DNA of 64,000 nt from Salinivibrio sharmensis (GCF_001995985.1 NZ_MUFC01000002.1:218087-282086), one strand, 5' to 3'; positions 53,588-63,953 are shown, counted from the stretch's first letter. The notes: a model not told the origin generated them from the sequence alone. Program-made: numbers and translations.

Positions 53588-54664
53588 ATGAATCAGGTTC
53601 TGCTTTATTGTCGTGCGGGGTTTGAGAAAGACTGCGCCGCAGAGATCCAACAGAAAACCGCCGACATGGGAGTATATGGTTTCCCGCGCGTGGTAACCAA
53701 CAGTGCGTATGTCTTGTTTGAGTGCTACCAAGAGGCCGATGCTGAGCGTGTGGTACGTGATCTCCCATTAGACTCACTGATTTTTGCTCGGCAAATGATT
53801 GCGGTGACCGCCTCTTTGTCGGATCTAGACCCGGACGATCGTATTTCACCTATCTTGGCCGTGGGTGATAGCCTACCCAAAGGTGGCGATTTGCGGGTAG
53901 AGACCCCTGACAATGATAAAGCCAAAGCGCTGTTGAAGTTTTGTCGTAAATTCACCGTTCCATTGCGTCAGGCTCTGCGTAAGCAAGGCGTGCTGCTCGC
54001 AAAAGATAACCCCAAAAAGCCGGTCATTCATCTGTGCTTTACCGCCCCAGGCACCTGTTTGGTCGGCTATTCACTGACAACTAATAACTCCCCGCATTAT
54101 ATGGGGTTACCACGAATGAAGTTTCCTGCTGATGCACCGAGCCGCTCTACCTTAAAATTGGAAGAGGCGTTTCATCACTTTATTCCCAAGCAAGAATGGG
54201 AGACGCGTTTAGCGCCTGGCATGTGGGCGGTCGATTTAGGTGCGTGCCCCGGCGGCTGGACTTATCAGTTGGTTAAACGCTCAATGTTCGTGCACGCGGT
54301 GGATAATGGGGCGATGGATGAACAGCTCATGGATACAGGGCAAGTGTTTCATCACGCCGAAGATGGATTTAAATTTGAGCCGACGCGAAAAAATGTCACC
54401 TGGCTGGTGTGCGATATGATTGAAAAGCCTTCTCGCGTGGCCCAATTGATGGGTGAGTGGCTGATTGAAGGGTGGGCAAAAGAGGCAATATTTAATTTGA
54501 AATTGCCGATGAGTCGTCGCTATGAGCAGGTAACAGAAAACCTCGACACCTTAGGTGCCTTTCTTGATGACTACAATGTGGCGTATGAAATGCGCGCGAA
54601 GCACCTTTATCACGATCGAGAAGAAATTACCGTGCACTTGCGGCGGGTGAAACGTCAGCGTTAA
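53588..54664 (+). CDS. rlmM: 23S rRNA 2'-O-ribose C2498 methyltransferase RlmM
   Basis: The 358-residue product has an N-terminal THUMP-like domain ([19 protein letters not shown]) and a Rossmann methyltransferase domain with SAM motif [17 protein letters not shown] (about 214-230). [37 protein letters not shown] and [14 protein letters not shown] are shared with E. coli RlmM. A longer frame from 53555 lacks support; AGAGGG precedes ATG 53588. Confidence 0.95.
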   Translation: MNQVLLYCRAGFEKDCAAEIQQKTADMGVYGFPRVVTNSAYVLFECYQEADAERVVRDLPLDSLIFARQMIAVTASLSDLDPDDRISPILAVGDSLPKGGDLRVETPDNDKAKALLKFCRKFTVPLRQALRKQGVLLAKDNPKKPVIHLCFTAPGTCLVGYSLTTNNSPHYMGLPRMKFPADAPSRSTLKLEEAFHHFIPKQEWETRLAPGMWAVDLGACPGGWTYQLVKRSMFVHAVDNGAMDEQLMDTGQVFHHAEDGFKFEPTRKNVTWLVCDMIEKPSRVAQLMGEWLIEGWAKEAIFNLKLPMSRRYEQVTENLDTLGAFLDDYNVAYEMRAKHLYHDREEITVHLRRVKRQR

Positions 54665-54697
54665 GCGGATGGTGACTGGCTGCCACCTTGCGTTTGT

Positions 54698-55489
54698 TTA
54701 CGAGGGTTGGCGCTCGCTGATAGGTTCAAAACGGATATCTTGCAGGTTAAAGCCAAGCGGGATATCCGTTTTCAGTTGTGCTACCTGCTTACACTGTTGT
54801 GCCAACTCATAATGACCAGTGAGTTTTTTCTGCCACTTTGGCGCAAGGTCATCAGCAGCGAATATGGCATCGATATCGGCATAGTCGCCAAGTAGACTGG
54901 CGGCCGTTTTGGGTCCAATCCCTGGCACACCACTGATCTCACTGCTGCTGATCCCCGCGAGCCCCCAAAAGTCGCAAAGCTGCTCCGGGCGAACGCCAAA
55001 CTGCGCTTGTACGAACGCGAGATCTAACCAGCGCTGCTGAAAGTAATCTCGAATTCTAACGGTTGGCTGCAAAAGCTGACAATAGCCTTTGTCGGTCGAC
55101 ACGATAGTAACATGTTGCTGATGCTCGGCCACTTTTAAGGCGAGGGTGGCAATCATGTCGTCAGCCTCATCGCCTTGAGAAAGCAGCGAGTCGACGCCGT
55201 GCTGCCAAAATGCATCTTGAATGGTGTCTAATCCCTGCTCGAGCACCGCAGGCATGGGTTTGCGGTGTTGTTTGTATGCCGGCAAGATCTCTGCGCGCCA
55301 GCCACGATCACTACCCATGTGATCAAAGACAGCAATAATATGGCTCGGCTGGCTATGATTGATGATTTTATTGAGGGTTTTGATGCAGGCATTCACCGTG
55401 GTGTCGATGGCATCGCCTTCGGGCTGAGCCGCGTGGACACGGCGGATGAGGTTCATTGCATCGATAATGACAACATGGAGGTTAGACAT
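54698..55489 (-). CDS. xni: Flap endonuclease Xni (exonuclease IX)
   Basis: Xni (263 residues) is a structure-specific 5' nuclease related to the Pol I 5' nuclease domain. Motifs: VVIIDAMNLIRRVHA, the metal-site DEADDMIATLA, VSTDKGYCQLL and the helix-hairpin-helix GLAGISSSEISGVPGIGPKTA. The homologues begin at MSNLHVVIIDA, so ATG 55489 is chosen over the longer frame (55528), though the site upstream is weak. It converges on rlmM. Confidence 0.93.
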   Translation of the reverse strand: MSNLHVVIIDAMNLIRRVHAAQPEGDAIDTTVNACIKTLNKIINHSQPSHIIAVFDHMGSDRGWRAEILPAYKQHRKPMPAVLEQGLDTIQDAFWQHGVDSLLSQGDEADDMIATLALKVAEHQQHVTIVSTDKGYCQLLQPTVRIRDYFQQRWLDLAFVQAQFGVRPEQLCDFWGLAGISSSEISGVPGIGPKTAASLLGDYADIDAIFAADDLAPKWQKKLTGHYELAQQCKQVAQLKTDIPLGFNLQDIRFEPISERQPS

Positions 55490-55545
55490 AATAAAAACCA
55501 GTAATAACGCGCAGCATGAGCCGCGCATTATACCTGTGTTAGTAG

Positions 55546-55566
55546 CATAACGCAGTGTGCGTTATG
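55546..55566. repeat. Perfect inverted repeat between ppnN and xni
   Basis: The 9-bp arms CATAACGCA / TGCGTTATG enclose GTG, in the 119-base gap between ppnN and xni. There is no T-run on either side, so it is either an RNA hairpin or a protein site. Confidence 0.6.
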
Positions 55567-55608
55567 TCGGTTACCCTTCTGCGCGCCGGCTCAGTGCGCG
55601 TATTAGGG

Positions 55609-56964
55609 CTAAGAGACAATCTCATAGCACGGCACATATTCGGTGCCTGGGAGCTTCATCCGTTGTTGGTCGACGAAGCTTTGTAACAGTTTGTCCATTT
55701 TTACCATCAAGTACTTGTCACCATCGATTTTAAATGGGCCATGTTGCTCGATATTGCGCATCCCCTCGTCTTTCACATTCCCCGCCACAATGCCCGAGAA
55801 TGCCTGACGTAACGCTGAGGCGAGTAATTCTGGGCGCTGATTCATGTGCAAGTTGAGGTTAGCCATATTTTCGTGTGTTGGCGCAAAGGGATGTTGGAAG
55901 TCTGGCTCGATTTTTAATGACCAATTGTACGAGTAGGCATCGCCGGTGGCTTTGCGATGCTCTTTGACAGCGGGCATGGCATTTTTCATTAATCGTGCGG
56001 CTTTTGCTGGATCGTCAATCACGATTTCATAATATTGGGTGGCTTCCTCGCCCAAGACATCACGAATAAAAGCATCGATATCGCGAAAATAATCCTCACT
56101 TTCTTTCGGACCGGTTAACACGATAGGCAAAGGCTGCGAGCGATTATCAGGATGCATCATGATGCCGAGAATATAAAGTAGCTCTTCCGCTGTCCCTGCG
56201 CCGCCTGGGAAAATGACAATCCCATGGGCGATACGGACAAATGCCTCTAGGCGCTTTTCAATATCGGGCATGATCACCAGCTCGTTAACCATGGGGTTCG
56301 GCGGCTCAGCAGCGATAATCGAGGGCTCGGTTAAGCCAATAAACCGGCTGTCATAAGTGCGTTGCTTGGCATGGCCGATGGCTGCACCTTTCATTGGTCC
56401 CTCCATCGCACCTGGGCCACACCCCGTACAAATATCCAGTTCACGCAGACCAAGCTCATGACCTACTTCACGCGTGTATTGATATTCGATGTCGTTGATT
56501 GAATGCCCCCCCCAGCAAACCACTAAATTAGGATCGACCCTTGGGCGGAGCGTTTTCGCATTACGCAAGATACCGAATATTAGGTTAGTGATATGCGGTG
56601 AGCTATCGAGGTTGAGAGCAGGACTATGCTCGAGCTGCACATTGACGTGAATAATGTCGCGTAGTACCGAGAACATATGCTCTTGAATGCCGCGAATGAT
56701 CTTACCGTCGACAAAGGCATGATCCGGTGGATTAACCAGCTCGAGTTTGATGCCCCGCTCTCGGCGCAACACGCGAATTTCAAAGTTGGCGTGTTTTTCA
56801 AGCAGAGCTTTGGAGCTGTCCGTATGGCTGCCTGAATTTAAAACGGCCAATGAGCAGTTGCGGTATAAGCGGTACAGATCACTGCTGGCGCTGGCTTTTA
56901 AACGATCGACCTCGATTTGAGAAAGCAGATCCATCGTTCCAATCGGACTAATGTGTGTGATCAT
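55609..56964 (-). CDS. ppnN: Pyrimidine/purine nucleotide 5'-monophosphate nucleosidase PpnN
   Basis: PpnN (YgdH; 451 residues) hydrolyses nucleoside monophosphates to base and ribose 5-phosphate and is activated by (p)ppGpp. The LOG/lysine-decarboxylase-like core holds [16 protein letters not shown] and the catalytic [19 protein letters not shown]. Flanking N- and C-terminal PpnN domains are full length (E. coli 454). AGAGG precedes ATG. Same strand and same order relative to xni as in E. coli. Confidence 0.95.
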   Translation of the reverse strand: MITHISPIGTMDLLSQIEVDRLKASASSDLYRLYRNCSLAVLNSGSHTDSSKALLEKHANFEIRVLRRERGIKLELVNPPDHAFVDGKIIRGIQEHMFSVLRDIIHVNVQLEHSPALNLDSSPHITNLIFGILRNAKTLRPRVDPNLVVCWGGHSINDIEYQYTREVGHELGLRELDICTGCGPGAMEGPMKGAAIGHAKQRTYDSRFIGLTEPSIIAAEPPNPMVNELVIMPDIEKRLEAFVRIAHGIVIFPGGAGTAEELLYILGIMMHPDNRSQPLPIVLTGPKESEDYFRDIDAFIRDVLGEEATQYYEIVIDDPAKAARLMKNAMPAVKEHRKATGDAYSYNWSLKIEPDFQHPFAPTHENMANLNLHMNQRPELLASALRQAFSGIVAGNVKDEGMRNIEQHGPFKIDGDKYLMVKMDKLLQSFVDQQRMKLPGTEYVPCYEIVS

Positions 56965-57083
56965 AGCGGCAACCTCTTACACGCCGACATCCTGTTTAAC
57001 GCAAGCCAGGCTGTCGAGCGGTGCTATAAAAATCAGTGTGTTAATTAAAAATACACACGCTAGCCACAATTGACCAGTAAAAA

Positions 57084-58640
57084 TTAACACCAGATGATTT
57101 GGTTGCGACCACTGTTTTTCGCTTGATAGAGCGCTTGGTCAGCACGCTCTAGCACCGGCGTGGGGGTATCTTCACCTTGGAAGAGGGTGGCACCAATTGA
57201 GACGCTAATTGACACGCGCTCGTTTTTAAACTTCAGCGGGAGTTTGCGAATGGTGTGGCTAATATTGGCCAAAATATCGGTCCGCGTTTCATCGTCCGCA
57301 TCAGGCAGTAAAATGACAAACTCTTCGCCACCAAAGCGGGCAATAAAGTCGGTGTCGCGCAGACATTGGTAGATGCTGCGCGCGATAATTTTCAACGCTT
57401 TATCACCGACTTCGTAGCCAAACTGCTGATTAACTTGTTTAAAGTGGTCAAGATCAATGACGGCAAGGCAAAACTCACGCTGATACTTTTTCCATAAGCG
57501 GTACTCATGCTCCAAACGATCGTTAAGCGCGGCACGGTTGTAGACGCGGGTCAGCGGGTCTAATAGGCGTTTACGTTCTTGGTCGCCGACACGACGGTGT
57601 TGATCGAGGGTTTGCTCTGCTAAGGCGCTAAGCTGGTTTTGATTGTGTGCCAACTGCTCCTCCAAGGCTTGTTCGCGATTTTTGAGCGCTTTGTTTTCTT
57701 GCGCGATCACTTTCAGCTCTGCAAGCGCTTGGGTTAATGCGGCTTCTGGGTTGGCTTTTGCCGCGCCTTTCCGTTTGAGTTCGTGTTCAATATCGTTAAT
57801 GGTGCGATCGAGTCGCTGATCGACACCTTGATGTGCCAGCCGTAGTTGTGTCGCATGATCATGCGCACGGGTATTTTGTTGGCTTATTGATACGAGGTCA
57901 TCATTGACTTGACTGAGAAATTGCTGCGAAGCACGCCGCTCAGATTGGGTGGCTTCCAGAATCAGCTTGAGTGCTGCCAACGTCAAAGACACCACGGTAG
58001 CCGGTGAGATATCGGTCAGCAGTTCACGGCGGATTTCAAGCAACTTGTCGCCGGCTTGACCGTCGATATCGAGCTCTGTAATCAGGTTTTGTAGTTCATC
58101 AGCGACGCGACGTATTTGATCGTTGTCGATGTCTGGTGTTTGTTGAGTGCGGGGCCTTGCAACTTGCAAGGTCACGGCGCGTTCGTATAGCTGAAGTAAC
58201 TTAATGAGGTGTTGTGTGCGTTCGGTATCACCGTTCGCCGGTTGCGCTAATAGATCTCGCAAGTCACGTTTCAATTGAGCGGGGAGACCAGTCACTCGCT
58301 GTAGTGTTTCACCACTGGTGTGAAATTGCTCATCGAGGTGTGACTGTGCTTTTGCTTGTGTCATGTTTTGATGACCCACCATGCGTTCAATAATGGCTAA
58401 ACGCGGAAGCAAGGCGCTAACATCCTGCGTTGAATACAATACGTCACGGAACTCGGCCAGTTTTTGGTCGACCAAGTTATTTTTACCCGAGCACGTGGCG
58501 ATAAAGCGCGAAACCAGCCGTTTAAGGCTATGGATTTCTCGACGCGACTTAAGCGCCAGCGCCTGATACGTTGAGGGCGACGCATTATTACCCGGCTGAG
58601 CGGGCTGGGCCGACAACGGTGATGGGGTGGACTTAGTCAT
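57084..58640 (-). CDS. Diguanylate cyclase with coiled-coil N-terminal part
   Basis: This 518-residue cytoplasmic protein makes cyclic di-GMP. The N-terminal 345 residues are mostly helical, with a long coiled coil at about 225-345 (ALEEQLAHNQNQLSALAEQ). The GGDEF domain (about 350-518) starts DPLTRVYNRAALNDRLEHEY, has an active-site RFGGEEFVILLPDAD and an upstream inhibitory RDTD I-site, so activity and product inhibition are likely. No membrane segment was seen. It is 77 bases downstream of a membrane protein gene with a degenerate GGDEF domain, with which it may be co-transcribed. Confidence 0.88.
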   Translation of the reverse strand: MTKSTPSPLSAQPAQPGNNASPSTYQALALKSRREIHSLKRLVSRFIATCSGKNNLVDQKLAEFRDVLYSTQDVSALLPRLAIIERMVGHQNMTQAKAQSHLDEQFHTSGETLQRVTGLPAQLKRDLRDLLAQPANGDTERTQHLIKLLQLYERAVTLQVARPRTQQTPDIDNDQIRRVADELQNLITELDIDGQAGDKLLEIRRELLTDISPATVVSLTLAALKLILEATQSERRASQQFLSQVNDDLVSISQQNTRAHDHATQLRLAHQGVDQRLDRTINDIEHELKRKGAAKANPEAALTQALAELKVIAQENKALKNREQALEEQLAHNQNQLSALAEQTLDQHRRVGDQERKRLLDPLTRVYNRAALNDRLEHEYRLWKKYQREFCLAVIDLDHFKQVNQQFGYEVGDKALKIIARSIYQCLRDTDFIARFGGEEFVILLPDADDETRTDILANISHTIRKLPLKFKNERVSISVSIGATLFQGEDTPTPVLERADQALYQAKNSGRNQIIWC

Positions 58641-58717
58641 TTTATCGAGGAACTACCTGATTATGTTCGCATTTTGGCGCCATTGGTAGCGAAAACAGTT
58701 TCACTAACTACCTGTAG

Positions 58718-61063
58718 CTATACCGACTTATTGCTCTGGTCATCAATAATTGACGATGGCTTTTTATCAGATTCGTGATCTTTCTGCCAGTTCAATAAGT
58801 CGTTCGCGGAAGATTTAACCTTTACCAATCCAGAGTCAATGCCTTTTAAACAAGCATGACGTAAGTTGGTATTCACGAAGCTCGCGGCGGGCGCTGTGTT
58901 AATCGCGCTAAAGTGTACCCAATGACTTTCCCCAGTCTGTTGCGCGAGATCACTGGCTTGATGGGTAGCCGTTAATAAAATCTCAATTAACTCTTGGTCA
59001 TTAATCGATGTGTACGCGCGCGGTAAAAAAGGGTATTCCGCGAGACCAATGGCGACTTGCGGCGTGAGCGTCGGAGGTTGGTCACCTGCACTCACTGTTT
59101 GCGGCTGACTGCTTTGGTAGTGGCTGACAAAGTCTGCGATCAAAGACTGCACAAAATGAGCCAGCGCATCAGGCTGGGTATCTTGATCCCAATTGGTCTC
59201 GATATAAATAAACAAGGTATCGGCGAAATGATATAAGCGGCCAGATTGAGTGACACGCTCGGACAAATAGTCGCCAAGCTGACGCTCGATATCTTGCGCC
59301 CTTTGATAGCCGAGACGCAAAAATAACGCTTTTAGAAAGGCTACATCGAACATGGCGAAGCGTAGCCGATCACTGAGTGGCTGGTGGATCATGTCGTTCA
59401 GATACCATTGCTCAAAGTTAGCGTTACTCTTTTCCAACGAACGCGGTAACTTGGCATTAAGCATACGTAAGTTCCTCAGCCCGGTGCGTGGGTGCGTATA
59501 AAAGTCATCACGCAGCTCTTCGAGTTCTCCCTGACGCATTACCGCGGCACGATGACGAAGATAAACAATGGCTACTAACACCCCAAGGCTACCCAATAGG
59601 AAATAGTTGACCTTTTGTAGGTGAAGCTGCTCTTGATGTGCGCTATCTAGCTGACGTTGCAGTTCATCCATCTGTAGCTGCCGCTCGACCACACGCTGTT
59701 GCTGTTTAAACGTATCGGCTTGTTGTTGTTGCTCTGATTGTGTTTGCTGTGCGCGTAGCTTTTCATAATCACGTTGCATCATCAGAGCCGCTTGATACTT
59801 GCCTTGCGATTCCAAGGCTTTGGAGAGGGCGTGATGCGCCATCGTCATGGTTTTGCGGTCTTTTTCTACCTCTGCTCGCTCCAGTGCGGTGCGAATTTCT
59901 TTCTCTGCTTGCTTTGGTTGAGAAAGTGCAAGGTGAATACGTCCTTGTAACAACATTGCCTGTGTGGTCAGAGGCGAGTTGGGTAGGCTACCGACCAGTC
60001 TTAACGCATCTTGAATGTATCTGTCACTGAGCGGGAAATGCTCTAGCTGATAATAAGTGCGGGCGATGGCCAGGTGGACTTGTGCAAGCGGTTGGAGGCG
60101 ACCGAGTGCTTGCTCAATTTCAAGCGCATTAAAATAATGAACCAAGGCAAAATTATAACGGGCTTGTTGCTCATAAATGGTGGCTAATAAGCGCTGTGAC
60201 GCCGATAAACGTCGGCTTAATGAAAAGTGCTCAAAAAAGGCAGCGGCTTGGTTCGCGTGCTCAAGGGCTTGATTGAGCACGCCTTGCTGATTATACAGCT
60301 TAGCCAGCTTCATATTGGCACCGGCAATCAACGCCGTGTATTCGTTCTCGCTCGCTATCCAGAAAGCACTGAGTAACTCGGTAAGAGCACTTTCATGCTG
60401 CTTTTGGTCGAGTAGAAAGCCGCCCAGCGAAAGCTGAAACTCGACTTTATCCCGTAAATCTTGGGGATCACGGCTAAGCTGGCTGCGCGCGTTCTCATAG
60501 GCGACAAGCGCGGTTTCACTGTCTGCAGTCGCCGCGAGAATATTGGCGCGCAGTAAAGCGCTTTTAAAGCGGCTTGCTTGGCCGTTTAAGCTGTTCTCTG
60601 GCAAGGCTTCAATGGCTTTTTGGGCGGCATCGAGTGTCGCTAGGGCGCGCGTCGAGTCGCGATCAAGGTGCCAGGTAAGCGAGGCCTCGGTCAGTAAAAC
60701 TTGCACTTGTACGTGTTTTAAGTCGTATTCATCGACCACTTGATACGCTTTTTGTAACGCGGCTTTAGCCTCTATGGGTTGATCGAGATACGCATAGGCT
60801 CGGGCACTGATCAAATAGGCATACACGGTATGCAATGGCGTGCGAATCGAGCGATCCGTGTCGTTATTGACGTGTGAGCGGTTGGCACCTGTGGTTAGGC
60901 GGCGTTGGGCTAAAAACCGATTGCTGACTTCCAACGATTGCGCTGGAGAGGTCTCGAGAAGCTTTTCGGCATTGGTTAGCACAGGTGAGGAGTGGATAGC
61001 GGCAAACGCCGTTATCGACGTTAACCAAAAAAGCAGGCCTACGAGTAGTCGGCTGATGCGCAT
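58718..61063 (-). CDS. Membrane TPR protein with degenerate GGDEF-like domain
   Basis: The 781-residue product has signal peptide MRISRLLVGLLFWLTSITAFA, then TPR-like helical repeats (about 75-440; periplasmic), a Gln-rich coiled coil (about 440-490), one membrane helix (YFLLGSLGVLVAIVYLRHR, about 495-515), and a cytoplasmic C-terminal domain. The last part begins HPRTGLRNLRMLNAKL, like the start of a GGDEF domain, but the position of the GG(D/E)EF motif reads HFADTLFIY, so no cyclase activity is expected. It may sense something in the periplasm and signal to the neighbouring cyclase. It follows queF on the same strand. Confidence 0.75.
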   Translation of the reverse strand: MRISRLLVGLLFWLTSITAFAAIHSSPVLTNAEKLLETSPAQSLEVSNRFLAQRRLTTGANRSHVNNDTDRSIRTPLHTVYAYLISARAYAYLDQPIEAKAALQKAYQVVDEYDLKHVQVQVLLTEASLTWHLDRDSTRALATLDAAQKAIEALPENSLNGQASRFKSALLRANILAATADSETALVAYENARSQLSRDPQDLRDKVEFQLSLGGFLLDQKQHESALTELLSAFWIASENEYTALIAGANMKLAKLYNQQGVLNQALEHANQAAAFFEHFSLSRRLSASQRLLATIYEQQARYNFALVHYFNALEIEQALGRLQPLAQVHLAIARTYYQLEHFPLSDRYIQDALRLVGSLPNSPLTTQAMLLQGRIHLALSQPKQAEKEIRTALERAEVEKDRKTMTMAHHALSKALESQGKYQAALMMQRDYEKLRAQQTQSEQQQQADTFKQQQRVVERQLQMDELQRQLDSAHQEQLHLQKVNYFLLGSLGVLVAIVYLRHRAAVMRQGELEELRDDFYTHPRTGLRNLRMLNAKLPRSLEKSNANFEQWYLNDMIHQPLSDRLRFAMFDVAFLKALFLRLGYQRAQDIERQLGDYLSERVTQSGRLYHFADTLFIYIETNWDQDTQPDALAHFVQSLIADFVSHYQSSQPQTVSAGDQPPTLTPQVAIGLAEYPFLPRAYTSINDQELIEILLTATHQASDLAQQTGESHWVHFSAINTAPAASFVNTNLRHACLKGIDSGLVKVKSSANDLLNWQKDHESDKKPSSIIDDQSNKSV

Positions 61064-61096
61064 GCGCCATCCTCTATGTTAAAAGCGGTGAGAGAA

Positions 61097-61116
61097 AGGC
61101 TGCCAGCAGGCAGCCT
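61097..61116 (-). terminator. Probable terminator of queF
   Basis: The 8-bp arms AGGCTGCC / GGCAGCCT enclose a 4-base loop. In the queF direction the stem is followed by TTCTC, a short U-rich tail, 7 bases after the stop. Leaky termination would let the TPR gene be transcribed from the queF promoter. Confidence 0.6.
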
Positions 61117-61122
61117 GTGATG

Positions 61123-61971
61123 TTACTGTCTTGCCAAACGGTTGTTTTCGCTCGGTGTTTTACCCATGTTCGTACGATATGGGTTGATATCCAGCCCGCC
61201 GCGACGTGTATAACGGGCGTAAACCGTGAGCTTTTCTGGCTGACAAAAGCGCATGATGTCCATAAAAATGCGCTCCACACATTGCTCATGAAACTCATTA
61301 TGCTCTCGAAATGAAACTAAGTAGCGAAGTAGTTTCTCACGGTTTATTTTTTTGCCCTTGTAAGCGATCCTCACCGAGCCCCAGTCTGGTTGATTGGTGA
61401 TGAGGCAGTTTGATTTCAGTAAATGGCTATGAAGCGTCTCAGACACAATCGCGCCTTGAGCGGCACCATCGAGCCAGTCTGGCTTAAAGGTGTAGTCGTC
61501 GATACTGATGTCTTGGTGATCGATGCATTCACCCGCTAGGCCTGCAATGGTTTCTCCCTCTAACTCACTGAGCGGTGATAAGGTGACATCCACCTCTTCG
61601 CCCGCACAGGCGGATAGATCGGTTTGCAATGCGTTAGCTACCTGTTGCCAGTTATCAAAGCTGGTTTGATTAAAGCTATTGAGGTACAGCTTAAATGATT
61701 TTGACTCGATCAAGTTGGGGCTAGAGGCCGGTAGACGGACTTCGCCAATCGCGACTTGGGGCAACCCATTTTTGTTGAGCCATGACAGCTCATATAAGGT
61801 CCAGATGTCGTAACCGGTAAAGGGCATCGGCGCATTATCTAATCCGATGGCCTGACGATTTAGCGCGCGAGGAACAGCACGCAGTTGCGAGGGGTCGTAT
61901 TGGGTTGGATAATCTGTCTTTTCGCCAAGCGATAAATTGGCGAGGGCATCGGCATCTTGATAATTGCTCAT
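61123..61971 (-). CDS. queF: NADPH-dependent 7-cyano-7-deazaguanine reductase QueF
   Basis: QueF (282 residues, the long bacterial form; E. coli 282) reduces preQ0 to preQ1 in queuosine synthesis. The catalytic Cys region [14 protein letters not shown] (about 188-200) and the substrate Glu/His in [14 protein letters not shown] (about 227-240) are present, as is the N-terminal [12 protein letters not shown] domain. The family QueF motif [11 protein letters not shown] is clear. It diverges from syd, as in E. coli. Confidence 0.97.
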   Translation of the reverse strand: MSNYQDADALANLSLGEKTDYPTQYDPSQLRAVPRALNRQAIGLDNAPMPFTGYDIWTLYELSWLNKNGLPQVAIGEVRLPASSPNLIESKSFKLYLNSFNQTSFDNWQQVANALQTDLSACAGEEVDVTLSPLSELEGETIAGLAGECIDHQDISIDDYTFKPDWLDGAAQGAIVSETLHSHLLKSNCLITNQPDWGSVRIAYKGKKINREKLLRYLVSFREHNEFHEQCVERIFMDIMRFCQPEKLTVYARYTRRGGLDINPYRTNMGKTPSENNRLARQ

Positions 61972-62034
61972 ACGGATCTGCTATTGATTCAAGTAGAATA
62001 GGTAAAGTTTACTGAATCTTGCTATAGGTTGCGA

Positions 62035-62583
62035 ATGGAGAACACAGTACATCGTGCCCTTTGGGCGCTAACACAGAATTATATGGCGGTATGGCAGCGT
62101 AATTATCAGCATTTACCCTGTACAGATGCTTACATTGGGCTGCCATCTCCCTGTATCGTGAGCGAAAACGATCACCAACTACAGTGGCAACCGGTCAAGC
62201 GCGACGCCTTGGCTAACTTTTCTAATGTAGAAGAAGCGATCGCGTTGCGTTTGCATGGCGATATTAAAGATTTTTACAACGCATTTTATTGTGCAGATTT
62301 ATCGGTTCGTTATCAGGGGGAGCCGATAAGCTTGCTTCAGGTATGGAGTGACGATGACTTGGCGCGCTTGCAAGAAAATATCTTGGGGCATCTGATGATG
62401 CAGCGTCAGCGCAAGCTTACGCCGAGTGTCTTTATCGCGACCACAGCCGATGAAATGGTGATCATTGCAATTGATAACATGAGCGGAGAAGTGATCAGAG
62501 AAACCCTTAATAAAGGGACGCGTGATGTGATTGCCCCCAATCTGGAAACATTTCTCGCGGCACTAGAGGTTGATGTGGCATGA
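62035..62583 (+). CDS. syd: Syd, SecY-interacting protein
   Basis: Syd (182 residues) binds SecY at the cytoplasmic face of the membrane. The core AIALRLHGDIKDFYNAFYCADL and LLQVWSDDDLARLQENILGHL match E. coli Syd. The frame starts at TTG 62029, but ATG 62035 fits better. Its stop overlaps the next gene (ATGA). Confidence 0.93.
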   Translation: MENTVHRALWALTQNYMAVWQRNYQHLPCTDAYIGLPSPCIVSENDHQLQWQPVKRDALANFSNVEEAIALRLHGDIKDFYNAFYCADLSVRYQGEPISLLQVWSDDDLARLQENILGHLMMQRQRKLTPSVFIATTADEMVIIAIDNMSGEVIRETLNKGTRDVIAPNLETFLAALEVDVA

Positions 62584-63359
62584 TTCTCACGGAACTGACC
62601 TTTGAGTGCTTTGATAATACCACCGTTAGTGCGGTCGACTGTACTATCAACGGCCTCATGGATGCGTTACGTTATAATGGCCAGGTGCTTGGACGCGAGT
62701 TTCCGATCTTGATGCAAGAAGGCCAGTTTCAGCTTCGTGTTGTCTGCCCAGATGAAGACGCCTTGCACCCACGCTTTCACAGCCCACAAGTGAAACGGGC
62801 TTTGCAGCAGCTCGCCGATGCGTGCTTAACCCAACCGAAAGTGCGTGTGCTGGGGCGCGATTTGAACTCAGAACAAGCCGCTCCGAGTGTCTCACCGACT
62901 TGGCAAGTGCTTTACACCACCTTTGTTCACACGTGTTCGCCGCTGCGTTGTGGCGATACGCTGCTACCTATCCCGCTTTATCGCTTACCCGCCACCTTTA
63001 ACGGTGATCACAAAGCGGTCATCAAATGGCAAACAGAATGGCAAGCCTGTGATGAATTACAAATGGCCGGCGCCAGCGATGCCGAATTTGCAGGCTTGAA
63101 TGAAATTGGATGTCCCAATACGCGCCTATTTCAGCGCGGTTGGGATTTACGTGGGCGGATAGAGTACTTAACAGGCACGCCGACTTACTATTATCAATAT
63201 CGTGTTGGCGGTAAAGATAAAGAGAGTGAGCTTGAACGCCCATGTCCCAAGTGTGGGGAGCCTTGGCGGCTTGAGCGCCCACTCCACGATATCTTTCTGT
63301 TTAAATGCGATCGTTGCCGGCTAGTATCCAACCTTTCTTGGGACTTTAAACTGACGTAG
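62580..63359 (+). CDS. DUF2310 Zn-ribbon-containing protein
   Basis: This 259-residue protein overlaps syd by four bases, so the two are coupled. Near the C terminus it has a zinc ribbon (CPKCGEPWRLE, FKCDRCRLVSNLSW; four Cys at about 223-246). The family (DUF2310) has no known function. The N-terminal part (about 1-100) is a compact alpha/beta region. Confidence 0.85.
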   Translation: MILTELTFECFDNTTVSAVDCTINGLMDALRYNGQVLGREFPILMQEGQFQLRVVCPDEDALHPRFHSPQVKRALQQLADACLTQPKVRVLGRDLNSEQAAPSVSPTWQVLYTTFVHTCSPLRCGDTLLPIPLYRLPATFNGDHKAVIKWQTEWQACDELQMAGASDAEFAGLNEIGCPNTRLFQRGWDLRGRIEYLTGTPTYYYQYRVGGKDKESELERPCPKCGEPWRLERPLHDIFLFKCDRCRLVSNLSWDFKLT

Positions 63360-63406
63360 TGCCGCGTATCGTGCAGCACGCCGCTAGGTTCTGCGTGGCA
63401 AACTGT

Positions 63407-63685
63407 TTAGCTGCGGGCACAGTGCGCTTCTAGAGTCGCCAATCGCTCACTCAAGTCGGCAACCTGCTGTTCTAGTTGACTAATGCGTTCCGCGTCCGAC
63501 ATTGCTGCATCCAAGCTAGCCATCTCGGGCAGCGGCGTATTAGCCTTAGCACTTTTAACCGCTTGAATAATTAAAGGCAAGGGCACTGACGTCCTTAACT
63601 GGGCTTTTACCTTTGCGACCGTTGCGGTTTGTCCCTTTGCGGCGAGCGCGTCAAGCGCTCGTTCCAGTTCGGCTTGATAACTCAT
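63407..63685 (-). CDS. Small coiled-coil protein of unknown function
   Basis: The 92-residue protein has an N-terminal helical part that resembles a winged-helix KfrA-like start (TVAKVKAQLRTSVPLPLIIQAV), and a C-terminal coiled coil (ISQLEQQVADLSERLATLEA, about 68-87). There is no membrane or signal segment. It converges on the DUF2310 gene and lies 34 bases after the DUF2789 gene. The function was not recognised. Confidence 0.65.
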   Translation of the reverse strand: MSYQAELERALDALAAKGQTATVAKVKAQLRTSVPLPLIIQAVKSAKANTPLPEMASLDAAMSDAERISQLEQQVADLSERLATLEAHCARS

Positions 63686-63719
63686 CCATACTTCCTCGTC
63701 ACTCGATAGGGCATCAAGA

Positions 63720-63953
63720 TTAGGGCTTTCTCAGCAGCGCATCAAGCGTGTCAACGTGCTCGGCCCAGTCAGCATCCTCTTTGATCGCTTCATCAATAAA
63801 AGCGCGTTGCGCCGCGTTCCAAAATGGGGCATCGACCAGTGTTTGCCCTTCAACCAAGCAGTGGCTGGATAGGAAGTGCTCAATCGAGGCCTTATCGGTT
63901 GCCAAACCCAGCTGTTCAAAAAGGTGCTGTAAGTCATGTTGAAAAGTTTCCAT
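63720..63953 (-). CDS. DUF2789 family protein
   Basis: This 77-residue small protein matches the DUF2789 family: METFQHDLQHLFEQLGL, APFWNAAQRAFIDEAIKEDADWAEHVDTLDALLR. The function is unknown. AGGAGGGAC precedes the start. It begins 47 bases before the end of the window and is probably transcribed with the coiled-coil gene. Confidence 0.85.
   Translation of the reverse strand: METFQHDLQHLFEQLGLATDKASIEHFLSSHCLVEGQTLVDAPFWNAAQRAFIDEAIKEDADWAEHVDTLDALLRKP

Noticed and set aside
53225-53731. 168-codon minus-strand frame across ygdD and rlmM
   Set aside because: It runs antisense through a conserved membrane protein and the rlmM start, with no family resemblance.
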